Of a stretch of 38,817 bases of DNA, positions 17,736 to 25,427 are shown one piece after another. Position numbers and translations under genes: made by a program. Within the stretch, counting starts at the first letter, position 1, and every line of letters begins with the position of its first letter. This stretch comes from Croceivirga sp. (GTDB lineage: Bacteria > Bacteroidota > Bacteroidia > Flavobacteriales > Flavobacteriaceae): assembly GCA_028284665.1 (NCBI GenBank), contig JANQRG010000051.1, positions 1 to 38,817 of the forward strand. Reading direction: 5' to 3'. A model generated the notes under the pieces. That model saw only the letters and a list, made by a program, of their open reading frames with translations. It ran no database searches and had not been told where the DNA came from.

Positions 17736-19151
17736 ATGAGCAAATCCCTTCGTTTTATATGCTATTGCTACACTTGTCTTGTGTTACTAAGTTGTATAAG
17801 TTGTAAGCAAAACGCCGATAAAGTCCCTATCGCAACACTTTATGTAACTACGCTGGATAAACAAAAGCTTTTAGAAGAAGAGCTAGTATATCCATTGAGA
17901 GCAACAAAAAAGGCCGATGCTACCATAATTATAGATACTTCCACAACGTATCAGGTAATGGACGGATTTGGATATACGCTTACCGGGGGTAGCGCTTTAC
18001 ATATCATGAATATGTCCTCTTCTTCAAGGGAAAAGCTGTTAAAAGAGCTTTTTGGAACCGGAAAAAATGCTATTGGTGTAAGTTATTTAAGGCTCAGTAT
18101 TGGCAGTTCGGATTTGAATAAAAGGCCCTGGTCGTATAACGATTTACCTAAGGGTGAGACGGATATCCCCCTTGAGCGGTTTTCCCTGGCGGATGACACA
18201 TTACATGTACTACCCGTACTTAAGGAGATCCTAAAGATTGCCCCGGATATGAAATTGATGGGCTCCCCTTGGTCGCCCCCCCATTGGATGAAGGATAATG
18301 ACGATACTCGTGGGGGCAGCCTTAAGGAAGAATACCACGATGTTTACGCACGATACTTTGTCAAGTACCTAAAAGCCATGAAAGGCCATGGCATTACCAT
18401 AGATGCCGTAACCGTACAAAATGAGCCATTACATCCAGGAAATAATCCGAGCTTACTTATGTTAGCAGAACAGCAGGCAGCATTTGTAAAGCACCATCTT
18501 GGTCCTGCCTTTGAAAAAAATGACATAAAAACAAAGATCATTATATACGACCACAATGCGGATAGGCCGGACTATCCGATTGCCATTTTGAATGATACTT
18601 TAGCGGCAAAATATGTTGATGGTTCTGCATTTCATCTCTATAATGGAAGCATAGACGCACTGTCATTGGTACATGAAGCCCACCCCGATAAGCATCTTTA
18701 CTTTACCGAACAATGGATCGGAGCACCGGGGAATTTTGCAGAGGATATAACATGGCACACGGAAAATTTGCTTATTGGTGCATCGCGAAATTGGAGCAAA
18801 ACGGTTTTGGAATGGAATCTTGCCGCAGATGAAAACCAGGAGCCACATACTGATAGAGGAGGCTGTACGTCTTGTTTGGGTGCTCTAACCATAAGCGGTG
18901 ATACCATAGTTAGAAACCCGGCCTATTATATTATTGCGCATGCCTCCAAATTTATCCGACCAGGAGCTGTCCGGGTAGCTTCGAACATCGAAGGGAATAT
19001 TTTAAATGTTGCTTTCAAAACCCCGGAAGGAAAGGTGGCAGCTATTCTTCAGAATACGAATAAAAAGGACAAGAGCATTACTATAAAATTAGAAGAAAAA
19101 GTAATACAAGTGAGGTTGAACGCTGGAGCTGTTGCCAGTTTACTATTTTAA
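17736..19151 (+). CDS. second GH30-family glycoside hydrolase, lipoprotein
   Basis: This 471-residue GH30 enzyme is a paralogue of the one at 14984-16453. It has a lipoprotein signal (VLLSC, C20, or C23), then VMDGFGYTLTGGSA, SPWSPPHWMK, the acid/base glutamate E230 in TVQNEP, and the nucleophile E325 in YFTEQW. The C-terminal beta domain contains YYIIAHASKFIRPGA. Both catalytic residues are present. The two GH30 proteins are related but clearly diverged, so they may split the work between polymer and oligomer or between linkage contexts. The gene follows a terminator-like hairpin and may be expressed at a different level from the rest of the locus. Confidence 0.92.
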   Translation: MSKSLRFICYCYTCLVLLSCISCKQNADKVPIATLYVTTLDKQKLLEEELVYPLRATKKADATIIIDTSTTYQVMDGFGYTLTGGSALHIMNMSSSSREKLLKELFGTGKNAIGVSYLRLSIGSSDLNKRPWSYNDLPKGETDIPLERFSLADDTLHVLPVLKEILKIAPDMKLMGSPWSPPHWMKDNDDTRGGSLKEEYHDVYARYFVKYLKAMKGHGITIDAVTVQNEPLHPGNNPSLLMLAEQQAAFVKHHLGPAFEKNDIKTKIIIYDHNADRPDYPIAILNDTLAAKYVDGSAFHLYNGSIDALSLVHEAHPDKHLYFTEQWIGAPGNFAEDITWHTENLLIGASRNWSKTVLEWNLAADENQEPHTDRGGCTSCLGALTISGDTIVRNPAYYIIAHASKFIRPGAVRVASNIEGNILNVAFKTPEGKVAAILQNTNKKDKSITIKLEEKVIQVRLNAGAVASLLF

Positions 19152-19196
19152 GTATCCTACGCAATACTTACGTCACCAGAAAAACTTAGGCGGGTT

Positions 19197-19245
19197 GATC
19201 AATCGCCAGGGTGATCGTTCCATGGGGAGTTCATAGCGTATGGTA
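19197..19245 (+). repeat. degenerate direct repeat, copy 2 (orphan copy of the rnfB 3' end)
   Basis: These 49 bp match 7289-7337 at 45 of 49 positions. Read in the rnfB frame they encode LINRQGDRSMGSS and a TAG stop, so they still carry the end of an RnfB-like protein without the rest of the gene. The sequence between the second GH30 stop and this copy reads open in the same frame (QYLRHQKNLGG) but does not resemble rnfB. A terminator-like hairpin follows directly, as would be expected behind a real rnf operon. Confidence 0.85.
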
Positions 19246-19250
19246 ACCGC

Positions 19251-19304
19251 CATAGGCATTTCTCACTCCTTACTACACTGTTCCAGCCTATGCCTATGTT
19301 TTTT
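19251..19304 (+). terminator. terminator-like hairpin, probably the original rnf operon terminator
   Basis: CATAGGCAT at 19251-19259 pairs with ATGCCTATG at 19290-19298, and a run of T follows (19299-19304). The 30-nt loop is long, so folding strength is uncertain. It stops transcription from the second GH30 gene, but its position 6 bp after the orphan rnfB end suggests it once ended the rnf operon. Confidence 0.55.
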
Positions 19305-19402
19305 CGGATTTTTCATTTTTTAATAAGAATCGACCTTATTTTTTTTAGAATCATTCTTGATTAGCCTTTTTTTTAACGATTTCTCAGTTTAAGGGGGGTT
19401 CC

Positions 19403-19416
19403 ATGATAAATATCAT
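19403..19416. promoter_or_regulatory. inverted repeat ATGATA-N2-TATCAT, possible operator
   Basis: A perfect 6-bp inverted repeat with a 2-bp spacer lies 104 bp before the hexahaem lipoprotein gene. A near-identical 14-mer (ATGATAATTGTCAT) lies upstream of the cytochrome c synthase gene at 35662-35675. A shared regulator of cytochrome production could bind both. No regulator gene for it is visible in the window. Confidence 0.35.
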
Positions 19417-19519
19417 ATTTATAGGTATGGTGTTTACATATTTTTACCCGCAGTTTGTATGTTTCCCTTACTAAATCAATACTAAAACAATCTTTCTTAA
19501 TAGTAAAACTATCAATCAT

Positions 19520-20659
19520 ATGAAAAATCTAATGCTAATTCGATTGCTGGTAGTAGTTGCTTTGAGCCTGCTATTTGTTCAATGTACCAGCGATCCCATT
19601 CCCGGACCACCAGGAGCAGATGGAATAGATGGAATAGATGGAGTAGATGGGGTTGACGGTGCTGATGGAATTGCCTCCTGTGTAAGTTGTCACTCCGATG
19701 CCACCATGGATATCGTAGAAGCTTCTTTTGATGTATCGTCCCATGGATCCGGCTTTGTTTTTACTTTTACAGGACCCAGAGACGACTGTGCTTCATGCCA
19801 TTCTAACCTCGGGCATCAGGATTTCCTGGCTTTTGGAGAAGTGGATCCAGGCAGCTTAACCAACAATTCCCCGATTACCTGCGCTACCTGTCACGACAGT
19901 CACGATACATTTGACTTTGAAAACGATGGAATTGACTATGCTTTGAGGAGTATTGAACCTGTTGCCCTGGAACTAGATCCGAATACGGTCATTGATTTTG
20001 GCGGAACCAGTAACAATTGTACCATTTGCCATCAGCCGAGGGATAGTTATGTGATACCTGCTGAAGATGGAACCGGTACATATGTGGTTGCTACCACTCG
20101 TTTTGGCCCTCACCACGGGCCGCAATCCACCATGCTGGAAGGTATCATGGGCGCTAACATAGCAGGTTCTGTCGGGTATCCCGGAGTTGCTTCAGCAGTG
20201 CATAGAACCGGGGCTTCCTGTGTGAGTTGCCACATGGGAGAATCTACCGACATCAATGAAGGCCTTCACTCCTGGAACGTAACGGAAGCTTCCTGTGTGG
20301 CCTGCCATAGCAATGGCATACCCTCAGAATTGGCCGGGTTTACTGAAGATATGGCCATCTTAAAACAATTGTTAAGCGAAGTTGTGGGCGAGGAATTTGA
20401 AGAAGATTCCGAAGGCAACCCTGTTTTTGATATGGATGGGAATCCGGTAGGAACAGGAGTACCCGTTGTAGGTCTCATAGTGGATGACTTTCCAAACCCA
20501 GGCGATACGGACCGATCCAGAGAAGGCATTTTTACCACTGCAGAGGCCCAGGCCGCATGGAATTATATGACCTTATTGGAAGATCAGAGTAGCGGAACCC
20601 ATAATCCGGCGTATTCCAGGGCTTTGTTGACCAATTCCATTGAGGCCTTACAGAATTAA
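19520..20659 (+). CDS. hexahaem cytochrome c lipoprotein with collagen-like linker
   Basis: This 379-residue protein is a predicted lipoprotein (lipid cysteine C22, FVQC) with six CxxCH haem-attachment motifs at 54-58, 90-94, 121-125, 167-171, 234-238 and 259-263. Between the anchor and the first haem, residues 29-50 are an uninterrupted Gly-X-Y tract (GPPGADGIDGIDGVDGVDG...), encoded by tandem 9-bp units. Extra histidines (SHGSGF, HDSH, FGPHHGP) could be distal haem ligands. The part after residue 270 is haem-free and acidic. It does not carry the CWNCK or CxxCK motif of NrfA nitrite reductase. It likely accepts electrons from the downstream NrfD/Fe-S module and presents them at an outer membrane face. 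The final acceptor is unknown. Confidence 0.85.
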   Translation: MKNLMLIRLLVVVALSLLFVQCTSDPIPGPPGADGIDGIDGVDGVDGADGIASCVSCHSDATMDIVEASFDVSSHGSGFVFTFTGPRDDCASCHSNLGHQDFLAFGEVDPGSLTNNSPITCATCHDSHDTFDFENDGIDYALRSIEPVALELDPNTVIDFGGTSNNCTICHQPRDSYVIPAEDGTGTYVVATTRFGPHHGPQSTMLEGIMGANIAGSVGYPGVASAVHRTGASCVSCHMGESTDINEGLHSWNVTEASCVACHSNGIPSELAGFTEDMAILKQLLSEVVGEEFEEDSEGNPVFDMDGNPVGTGVPVVGLIVDDFPNPGDTDRSREGIFTTAEAQAAWNYMTLLEDQSSGTHNPAYSRALLTNSIEALQN

Positions 20660-20803
20660 TAAAGCCTAAGGCTACCCTACCCAATTGGGAATGGAGCCCA
20701 TACGCTGTTGCGATGTGTCTTGACATATATGGATTGCCCCTAACAGGTAACCAACAGATGATTGGGATTTCTTTCCCTGAAATATTGGAATAAGATCGTT
20801 TAT

Positions 20804-21202
20804 ATGAATACAATGAAAAAACCACGTAAAATACGCTTAGTAGTCGTTCTTGGGTTATTATTATGCGTTTCCTGTTACTACGATCAGGAGGTAGAAGAAG
20901 TGATTCCAGATATCCCTATAGATGAGCCTATTTCTTACCAGGATGACATTCAACCTTTATTTGTGCTAGAGGGTAGGGATTGTACCACATGCCATAATGG
21001 TACCATTGCCAATCCTGATTTGACGGAGGGGAATTCATATGATGCCATTATCGGATCTCTGGTCCCAGGGGATGCCGAAAACAGTGCCTTCTTTCAAGGG
21101 TTGCCTGGAAACGATCACCCCGTTGAAGCTGGATTTTCCCTTACAGTAGAAGAAATTGCCCTAATAAAAGGCTGGATAGACCGCGGTGCGGAGAATAACT
21201 AA
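20804..21202 (+). CDS. monohaem cytochrome c lipoprotein
   Basis: This small protein (132 residues from the ATG at 20804; 20813 is also possible) has a lipoprotein signal ending LLLCVSC and one haem motif, CTTCH, preceded by a planctomycete-type cytochrome segment (ISYQDDIQPLFVLEGRDC). The C-terminal part has the matching helix (LTVEEIALIKGWIDRGA), which in this family closes over the haem. No distal methionine is obvious. It lies 144 bp after the hexahaem gene and 14 bp before the beta-barrel gene, and is probably an electron carrier of the same cluster. Confidence 0.83.
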   Translation: MNTMKKPRKIRLVVVLGLLLCVSCYYDQEVEEVIPDIPIDEPISYQDDIQPLFVLEGRDCTTCHNGTIANPDLTEGNSYDAIIGSLVPGDAENSAFFQGLPGNDHPVEAGFSLTVEEIALIKGWIDRGAENN

Positions 21203-21216
21203 TAAGACAATCGAAT

Positions 21217-22074
21217 ATGAAAAGTTCCAGAATACTATGTTTTGCCCTATTATTTTTCCATCTCTGTCTCTTTTCCCAAAAAAAAGCAAAGGATTCCATT
21301 GAGGATAAACCGGCACGCCCTGCTTTTGAAAGCTCTTTCATTATTGACAATCCCAATAATGTACTCTTTCCCAAAAATACCATGGAGGTACAAATGTCAC
21401 ACAGATTTGGGCTGATCAACGGAGGAACCAACGACATGTTGGGATTTTGGGGTCCCTCCAACATCCGTATGGGAATTACCTATGCGATACACGATCGTGT
21501 GACCCTCGGTTTCGGGACCACAAAATTTGATCGTCTCCAGGACTTCAATTGGAAGATTGGTATCCTTAACCAAACACGATCGGACAGGATGCCGGTAAGC
21601 GTTTCCTACTATGGGAATTTTGCCATTGACGCCCGAAGAAGGGAAAACTTTAGATTGGACCAACACAGATACTCTTACTTTAACCAAGTGATCATTGCGC
21701 GTAGATTTAATCGCAAGCTTTCCATGCAAGTGGCGCCCAGCGTATCCCATTTCAATCTGGTCGAAGAGCGGCAGCGAAACGATGTTATTGCCGTTTCCTT
21801 TGGCGGTCGCTATAAAATAAGCGATCAGACTTCAATAATATGGGATTATAGCCAGCCTTTTACCCATCATTTGGATGGGGTACGATTGGATATTGATCCG
21901 GAGCCTGTGTTCAGTTTGGGATTTGAAATCGCAACCTCGGCACACGCCTTTCAATTGTTCATCTCCAATGCCAATGGTATTGTGCCACAGCAGAACTATA
22001 TGAAAAATACGAACGATTTCTTTGCGGGGGATATTCTGTTCGGATTCAACATTACGAGAAACTATAATTTTTAA
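21217..22074 (+). CDS. outer-membrane beta-barrel protein (DUF5777-like)
   Basis: The 285-residue protein has a signal peptide (ending about residue 20, LFSQ), alternating amphipathic beta strands throughout, and a terminal aromatic residue (ITRNYNF), all typical of an outer-membrane barrel. The segment NVLFPKNTMEVQMSHRFGLINGG and the GFGTTKFDRLQDFNWKIGIL block recall the DUF5777 family of Bacteroidota, assigned from memory. No enzyme motif is seen. It lies between two cytochrome lipoproteins and the Fe-S/NrfD module. It might form a channel that lets a cytochrome cross or touch the outer membrane, but that role is inference. Confidence 0.75.
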   Translation: MKSSRILCFALLFFHLCLFSQKKAKDSIEDKPARPAFESSFIIDNPNNVLFPKNTMEVQMSHRFGLINGGTNDMLGFWGPSNIRMGITYAIHDRVTLGFGTTKFDRLQDFNWKIGILNQTRSDRMPVSVSYYGNFAIDARRRENFRLDQHRYSYFNQVIIARRFNRKLSMQVAPSVSHFNLVEERQRNDVIAVSFGGRYKISDQTSIIWDYSQPFTHHLDGVRLDIDPEPVFSLGFEIATSAHAFQLFISNANGIVPQQNYMKNTNDFFAGDILFGFNITRNYNF

Positions 22075-22123
22075 CCCCGGTCAATGGACAACTAAACAAC
22101 GGTTTCCTCAAAAGGGTCAATGT

Positions 22124-23107
22124 ATGAAAGACGACAAAACTACACGAAACGGTACCAATAGACGCAAATTTCTGAAAATGGGGTTACTGTCCGGGGCAAC
22201 CACCGTAGCCGGAGCCAGTTTGCTGGCCAATTTGGCGTCGGAGGAAGAACTTAAGGCATCTGGCGAGAAGATAAGGGTGCTTACCCCGGAAGGAAAAATG
22301 GTAGAAGTGGATGCCGAAAGCATCAATAAGTATCCTGAAGCGCATATTACTCCTAAGGAATCCAGAAAGGGCATACCTGGCCGTAAATTCGTCATGGTGA
22401 TTGATTTATCTAAATGCAAAAATGCACGGACCTGTGTGGAGAGCTGTCAAAAAGCACATCATCTGGACTACAATGAAGAGTACATGAAGATCCTTTTGCT
22501 TCAGGACCATGAGGAAGCTGATCCCTACTGGTTTCCAAAACCATGTTATCACTGTGATGAACCCCCCTGTGTAACCGTATGTCCCACCGGGGCTACGTTT
22601 AAACGGGACGACGGTATTGTACTGGTTGATAGTGATAGGTGTATTGGCTGTAAATTTTGCGTCACCAGTTGCCCTTATTCCGTTCGTCAATTCCACTGGA
22701 GCCACAAACCTAAGTTCGACGATACAAGTCAGCCCTATTCTCCGGAAACGAGTGTTCCCGGAGAAGTAGGTACGGTAATGAAGTGTAATTTTTGTCCGGA
22801 TATGCTCAGGCAGGGGAAATTGCCACATTGTGTATCCGCTTGCCCAATGGGTGTTATTTATTTTGGAGACAAAAACGAGGATATGGTCACGAATGGCGAA
22901 GAAACCGTACGATTTTCCGAATTGATCAACGACCGGGGCGGATACCGCTATCTTGAACATTTGGGCACTAAACCTAACGTCTATTATCTGCCTCCGGTGG
23001 ACAGACAGTTTCCTTTGGAACGTGGCTTTGATGTGGATGAAGATATCATTGAACGCTATAAGGATGTACCCTATGTGCAGGATATGAAAGAAAAAGGAAA
23101 GATCTAA
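22124..23107 (+). CDS. Tat-exported four-cluster [4Fe-4S] ferredoxin-type electron-transfer subunit (NrfC/PsrB-like)
   Basis: This 327-residue protein relays electrons on the periplasmic side between a quinol-oxidising NrfD-like subunit and a partner. The ATG at 22124 puts a twin-arginine signal (NRRKFLKMG, R13-R14) at the right place; an upstream in-frame ATG would bury it. Four Cys groups are visible: CKNARTCVESC, CYHCDEPPCVTVCP, CIGCKFCVTSCP and CNFCPDMLRQGKLPHCVSACP. The first is unusual, with five residues between its first two cysteines where two are common. It is followed after 9 bp by the NrfD-like gene. No molybdopterin catalytic subunit, which often accompanies such proteins, is encoded nearby. 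Confidence 0.88.
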   Translation: MKDDKTTRNGTNRRKFLKMGLLSGATTVAGASLLANLASEEELKASGEKIRVLTPEGKMVEVDAESINKYPEAHITPKESRKGIPGRKFVMVIDLSKCKNARTCVESCQKAHHLDYNEEYMKILLLQDHEEADPYWFPKPCYHCDEPPCVTVCPTGATFKRDDGIVLVDSDRCIGCKFCVTSCPYSVRQFHWSHKPKFDDTSQPYSPETSVPGEVGTVMKCNFCPDMLRQGKLPHCVSACPMGVIYFGDKNEDMVTNGEETVRFSELINDRGGYRYLEHLGTKPNVYYLPPVDRQFPLERGFDVDEDIIERYKDVPYVQDMKEKGKI

Positions 23108-23116
23108 CACAAAACT

Positions 23117-24460
23117 ATGGACATCGCCCTACGAAAAAAAGAATTGGTAAAGGAGTTCTCTCCTATGCTGCTAAAACCTGGTAAATGGTCCAAAATATGG
23201 ACCGCCATTTTGTTGGCACTCATTCTATGTGGACTAGCAGCGTTTGTGGTACAGGTAACTCAGGGACAAGAGGTTACCGGAATGCGGGATAATGTGGTCT
23301 GGGGTATTTACACCATTAACTTCATTTTCTTTCTATGTCTCAGCTATTCGGGAGCATTTGCTTCCGGTGTTTTGCATTTTTTTAATACTCCCTGGAAAAA
23401 TGCGGTCTCCAGGATAGTAGAGATAATTACCGTGGTATCCTTGATCGTTGGGCCCATATTCATTATATTGTGCATGGCCCGATTAGATAGGCTTCACTAT
23501 CTGTTTATCTATCCAAGGATCCAGTCCCCGATTACCTGGGATGTGATAGCAATAACCACCGATTTGATAGGTTGTCTTCTCTATCTGTACCTCACTTTTA
23601 TTCCGGATTTTGCTATCCTCAGGGACAATAGTGAAGGATTGCCAAAATGGAGAAAAAAGCTCTATACCTCCTTGGCCATTGGATATCGTGATACCCCTTC
23701 GCAACGCAGGAGGCTTCACAAAATTACCAAGATCATGTCTGCCATGGTTATTGCCCTGGCCATAGTTACCTATTCCGTCCTGGCCTGGATCTTTAGTCTT
23801 ACGCTACAACCCGGTTGGAACAGTACCATCTTTGCCCCCTACTTTATTGTAGCCGGCCTTTATTCCGGTGTAGGGGTCATCATCATTGCCATGTATCTTA
23901 TTCGCAAATATTTTAATCTGGACCATTATATCCGAAAAGCCCATTTCCTGAGTGCGGGAGTGATTTTACTGATTACCGCCTTACTTTACGGTTACTTTAC
24001 GTTCAGTGAGTATTTTGCACGATGGTTCAGCCATAAAACACATGACGCCAATCTGTTGGACACTTTGTTCAACGACTATTTCTGGATGTTCATCTTTGCC
24101 AATTATATCGGGATATTAGTGCCTCTTGCGATCGTGTTCTTTAAAAAACTTAGATCCATAAAGAACATCACTTTTGCAGCAGTCATCGCTGTGGTAGGAC
24201 TTTGGTTTAATCGTTATTTGATTGTGGTCCCCACTCAAGAAACTCCTTATTTACCTATACAAGATACCCGACCTGAATTCATACACTATTCAGCAACCTG
24301 GGTAGAATGGGCCTTAAGTTTTGCAGGAGTCGCAACATTTGTGCTGTTTTTCATGCTATTGATGCGATTGGTACCCATAATTCCCATGTCCGGAGTCATC
24401 GATTATGAAAAGAAAGGAAAGGTACGACGTAATGGATTAACTCAACAACAGCAATCATGA
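23117..24460 (+). CDS. NrfD/PsrC-family membrane quinol dehydrogenase subunit
   Basis: This 447-residue integral membrane protein has about ten hydrophobic helices. NrfD/PsrC/ActC proteins exchange electrons between the quinone pool and a periplasmic Fe-S partner. Family-like features include the first helix region followed by NVVWGIYTINFIFFLCLSYSG, the LDRLHYLFIYPR segment after helix 3, and SPITWDVIAITTDLIGC. The start of the following gene overlaps its stop by 4 bp (ATGA). Together with the Fe-S protein it forms a complete quinol-oxidising (or quinone-reducing) module. Confidence 0.88.
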   Translation: MDIALRKKELVKEFSPMLLKPGKWSKIWTAILLALILCGLAAFVVQVTQGQEVTGMRDNVVWGIYTINFIFFLCLSYSGAFASGVLHFFNTPWKNAVSRIVEIITVVSLIVGPIFIILCMARLDRLHYLFIYPRIQSPITWDVIAITTDLIGCLLYLYLTFIPDFAILRDNSEGLPKWRKKLYTSLAIGYRDTPSQRRRLHKITKIMSAMVIALAIVTYSVLAWIFSLTLQPGWNSTIFAPYFIVAGLYSGVGVIIIAMYLIRKYFNLDHYIRKAHFLSAGVILLITALLYGYFTFSEYFARWFSHKTHDANLLDTLFNDYFWMFIFANYIGILVPLAIVFFKKLRSIKNITFAAVIAVVGLWFNRYLIVVPTQETPYLPIQDTRPEFIHYSATWVEWALSFAGVATFVLFFMLLMRLVPIIPMSGVIDYEKKGKVRRNGLTQQQQS

Positions 24461-25350
24461 AGTTCAATTTGTTCACATATATCATATATGTCTTGTTATT
24501 CGGTCTGTTTTTGGCACCAAATGTAATGGCACAGGAAGTGAACCTTCGTGATTACCGGATGCGCTTCCGCTTTAAAACTGTAAAACAACCGGATCAGTCA
24601 CGAATGTTGGAAGCCAGCTTTATAGCCACAAACAAGAAAGACAGAAAGGACAGATTACCCGTATATGGTGCCGAGATAACCTTTTTTAACCTATTGGAAG
24701 AAGAAAAGGTATCCTTGGGTACGACCAAAACTTCTAAAGAAGGTATTGCCCGCATCATCCTGCCCAAAGATCAGTCCTATTTGAAGGACGAAGAAGGCAA
24801 GGTTACCTTAAAAGCTGTTTTTGAGGGTACCGATGAAATGGATATGGAGGAGAGAGAAATCACAATAAAAGATGTACAACTATCGGTGGAATTAGCAGAA
24901 AAGGACAGCGTACAGACCGTACAGGTCAACGCACATACTTTAGATAGCCTGGGAGTGGAAATCCCGTTGAAAGAAGCCGATGTAATTATTTCCGTACAGG
25001 GAATGCTATCAAGGATGGTTATGGACGAAGGCACCATTGAGGACGGGATATATGAGTTTAAGATGCCCATTGACCTTCCGGGGGATGTAGACGGGAATAT
25101 GACAGTATTCGCGATCATTGAAGACCATGATGATTATGGTGATGTGGTCCAGAAAAAGACGGTGAAATGGGAAGTTCCCAATATATCAAGTCTGGAAAAT
25201 GAAAACAGTTTGTGGTCAGAAGTGGCCCCCATTTGGATGTATGTGGTATTGACCATTTTGTTGGTCGGTATCTGGGCCAATTTCGTATATACGATTACCA
25301 ACCTGCTCAAAATAAAAAAAGAAGGACAACAATTGGAACGAAGCCCGTAG
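24457..25350 (+). CDS. periplasmic Ig-like protein with C-terminal membrane anchor, function unknown
   Basis: I do not recognise a named family. The 297-residue protein has a signal peptide (about 1-25, NVMAQ), then beta-rich segments resembling two Ig/CNA-B-like domains (about 30-135 and 135-245). The first has the pattern PVYGAEITFFN...KEGIARIILP, where a sugar-free linker sequence of the peptidase-regulatory type would sit. One membrane helix near the C terminus (about 260-285) is followed by a basic tail. It overlaps the NrfD-like gene by 4 bp, so it is almost certainly a subunit or assembly factor of that module. The topology places its bulk in the periplasm, where it could hold the cytochromes. 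Confidence 0.75.
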   Translation: MKFNLFTYIIYVLLFGLFLAPNVMAQEVNLRDYRMRFRFKTVKQPDQSRMLEASFIATNKKDRKDRLPVYGAEITFFNLLEEEKVSLGTTKTSKEGIARIILPKDQSYLKDEEGKVTLKAVFEGTDEMDMEEREITIKDVQLSVELAEKDSVQTVQVNAHTLDSLGVEIPLKEADVIISVQGMLSRMVMDEGTIEDGIYEFKMPIDLPGDVDGNMTVFAIIEDHDDYGDVVQKKTVKWEVPNISSLENENSLWSEVAPIWMYVVLTILLVGIWANFVYTITNLLKIKKEGQQLERSP

Positions 25351-25427
25351 ATTGAAGATAGCACATCAATAGCAGGCAGATCGGCCTTATGTATAAAAAG
25401 TTGGAATTAAAAACAATAGTATCAAAA

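Noticed and set aside
22406-23110. 234-residue - strand frame opposite the Tat Fe-S protein
   Set aside because: The + strand frame has a Tat signal and four Fe-S motifs; the - frame has none and is a shadow.
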